A DNA stretch of 33,945 nt, taken from contig RXJA01000551.1 in NCBI GenBank assembly GCA_003963455.1, positions 1 through 33,945 on the forward strand, in the 5' to 3' direction. Below, piece by piece: positions 32,993-33,945 of the stretch (position 1 is its first letter; the number at the start of each line of letters is the position of its first letter). The position numbers and the translations under genes are program-made. The notes below the pieces were generated by a model. That model saw only the letters and a list, made by a program, of their open reading frames with translations. It was not told the origin of the DNA and made no database searches. Source of the stretch: Hyphomicrobiales bacterium. GTDB taxonomy: Bacteria > Pseudomonadota > Alphaproteobacteria > Rhizobiales > Rhizobiaceae.

Positions 32993-33945
32993 ATGGCACT
33001 GGTCGAACAGGCGCGCGGCGCGACGCTTCATTCAAGACTCGAATCACGAACGGCCACGATCGGCGTCATCGGACTTGGCTATGTCGGATTGCCGCTCGCC
33101 GCGGTGGCGGCACGCGCCGGCTTCCGGGTGATCGGCTTCGATATCGACAACAGCAAGGTCGAGAGACTGAAGGCGGGCCGCTCCTATATCGGCGCCGTCA
33201 CCGACGAGGCCCTGCAGGACATCAGCGCGAGCGGCTCTTTCCGGGCGACATCGGATTTCGCGATCTTGGAAGAATGCGACGTCATCTCCATATGTGTCCC
33301 GACGCCGCTGACGAAGCAGCGCGAGCCGGACCTTTCCTTCGTGGAAGGAACGACGCGCGCCATCGCGGCGCATCTGCGCAAAGATCAGCTTGTGGTGCTG
33401 GAATCGACCACCTATCCCGGCACCACCGACGAGGTGATGAAGCCCATACTGGAAGCGACGGGCCACAAATCCGGCAGGGATTTCTTCCTCGGCTATTCGC
33501 CGGAACGCGAGGATCCAGGCAGCATCGGCTTCGAGACCGCCACCATTCCGAAAATTGTCGCCGGCGACGGGCCGGCCGCCGCGAAACTGGTGGCGCTCTT
33601 CTACGGCGCGATCGTGGAAAAGGTCGTGCCTGTCTCGAGCATCAAGGTGGCCGAAGTGGTGAAGCTGACGGAGAACATCTTCCGCGCCGTCAACATCGCC
33701 CTGGTCAATGAGCTCAAGGTCATCTATTCCGCGATGGGGATAGACATCTGGGAGGTCATCGAGGCGGCAAAGACGAAGCCCTTCGGCTACATGCCGTTCT
33801 ATCCCGGTCCGGGGCTCGGCGGCCATTGCATCCCCATCGATCCGTTCTACCTGACCTGGAAGTCGCGCGAGTTCGAAGTCTCGACGAAATTCATCGAGCT
33901 TGCCGGCGAGATCAACGTCTCCATGCCGCATTACGTCATGTCAAA
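32993..33945 (+). CDS. Nucleotide-sugar 6-dehydrogenase (UDP-GlcNAc/UDP-glucose dehydrogenase family), 3' end outside window
   Basis: The first 317 codons are present, and the usual length is about 430. It oxidises C6 of a UDP-sugar to the uronate in two NAD-dependent steps. The Rossmann start is IGVIGLGYVGLPLAAVAA, followed by SICVPTPLTKQREPDLSFV, the substrate loop FLGYSPEREDPG, KLTENIFRAVNIALVNEL and the active-site Cys in GPGLGGHCIPIDPFYLTWK. The PGLGGHCIPIDPFYLTWK form is commonest in UDP-N-acetylglucosamine 6-dehydrogenases (WbpA-like), so the product may be a UDP-HexNAc uronate and not UDP-glucuronate. GGAGG lies six bases before the ATG at 32993. It is divergent from the synthase operon and likely makes precursor for it. 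Confidence 0.9.
   Translation, partial: MALVEQARGATLHSRLESRTATIGVIGLGYVGLPLAAVAARAGFRVIGFDIDNSKVERLKAGRSYIGAVTDEALQDISASGSFRATSDFAILEECDVISICVPTPLTKQREPDLSFVEGTTRAIAAHLRKDQLVVLESTTYPGTTDEVMKPILEATGHKSGRDFFLGYSPEREDPGSIGFETATIPKIVAGDGPAAAKLVALFYGAIVEKVVPVSSIKVAEVVKLTENIFRAVNIALVNELKVIYSAMGIDIWEVIEAAKTKPFGYMPFYPGPGLGGHCIPIDPFYLTWKSREFEVSTKFIELAGEINVSMPHYVMS

Overview
The window looks like chromosome from a Mesorhizobium-type member of the Rhizobiales. The signs are high GC throughout, dense alphaproteobacterial operons joined by ATGA stop/start overlaps, several ABC importers, and families of intergenic palindromic repeats of the kind common in rhizobial genomes. The species call is an inference from gene content. 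No rRNA, tRNA, CRISPR array, transposase or integrase was seen.

Layout. (1) 1-1498 is a scarred, partly AT-rich segment. It holds a 74-bp duplicate of part of the nearby marR gene, the C-terminal remnant of a hydantoinase B gene, and a PAP2-type membrane phosphatase gene broken by one in-frame amber codon just before its catalytic motif. (2) 1499-8641 (minus) is a tightly coupled six-gene operon: FAD subunit, a fused [2Fe-2S]/molybdopterin hydroxylase, a 6-hydroxynicotinate-reductase-like protein, a UPF0280 (ApbE-like) protein, a PF06684 'amino acid synthesis' protein and a MarR regulator. It has a near-consensus sigma-70 promoter with an overlapping dyad. A nicotinamidase gene is divergent from it. 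(3) 9557-11107 is a mosaic repeat and a Na+/H+-antiporter-type membrane protein. (4) 11108-15778 (minus) is a complete Liv-type ABC importer. (5) 15933-18872 (minus) holds a large membrane protein and nicotinate phosphoribosyltransferase, separated by a 47-bp inverted repeat. (6) 19165-23757 holds a LysR regulator divergent from an agmatinase-family ureohydrolase, followed by a polar amino-acid-type ABC importer that lacks an ATPase. (7) 24063-27161 holds a 28-residue membrane microprotein, a fatty acid desaturase and a MATE efflux pump. (8) 27415-33945 is a polysaccharide locus: a minus-strand operon (nucleotide-sugar epimerase/decarboxylase, GT2 synthase, and a large secreted deacetylase/DUF3131 protein) divergent from a nucleotide-sugar dehydrogenase that carries a sigma-54-type promoter and runs off the window.

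How the genes may work together. Nicotinamidase, nicotinate phosphoribosyltransferase, a Mo-hydroxylase and a 6-hydroxynicotinate-reductase-like enzyme suggest a nicotinate node: nicotinamide to nicotinate, then either NAD salvage or reductive ring degradation of the type known from Azorhizobium. The ring-opening hydrolase is not recognisable. The two poorly characterised proteins in the operon are candidates for that step or for a maturation role. The right-hand locus resembles synthase-plus-deacetylase exopolysaccharide systems such as Pga or Pel, but with a different domain set (two deacetylase-like domains plus DUF3131), so its polymer may be undescribed.
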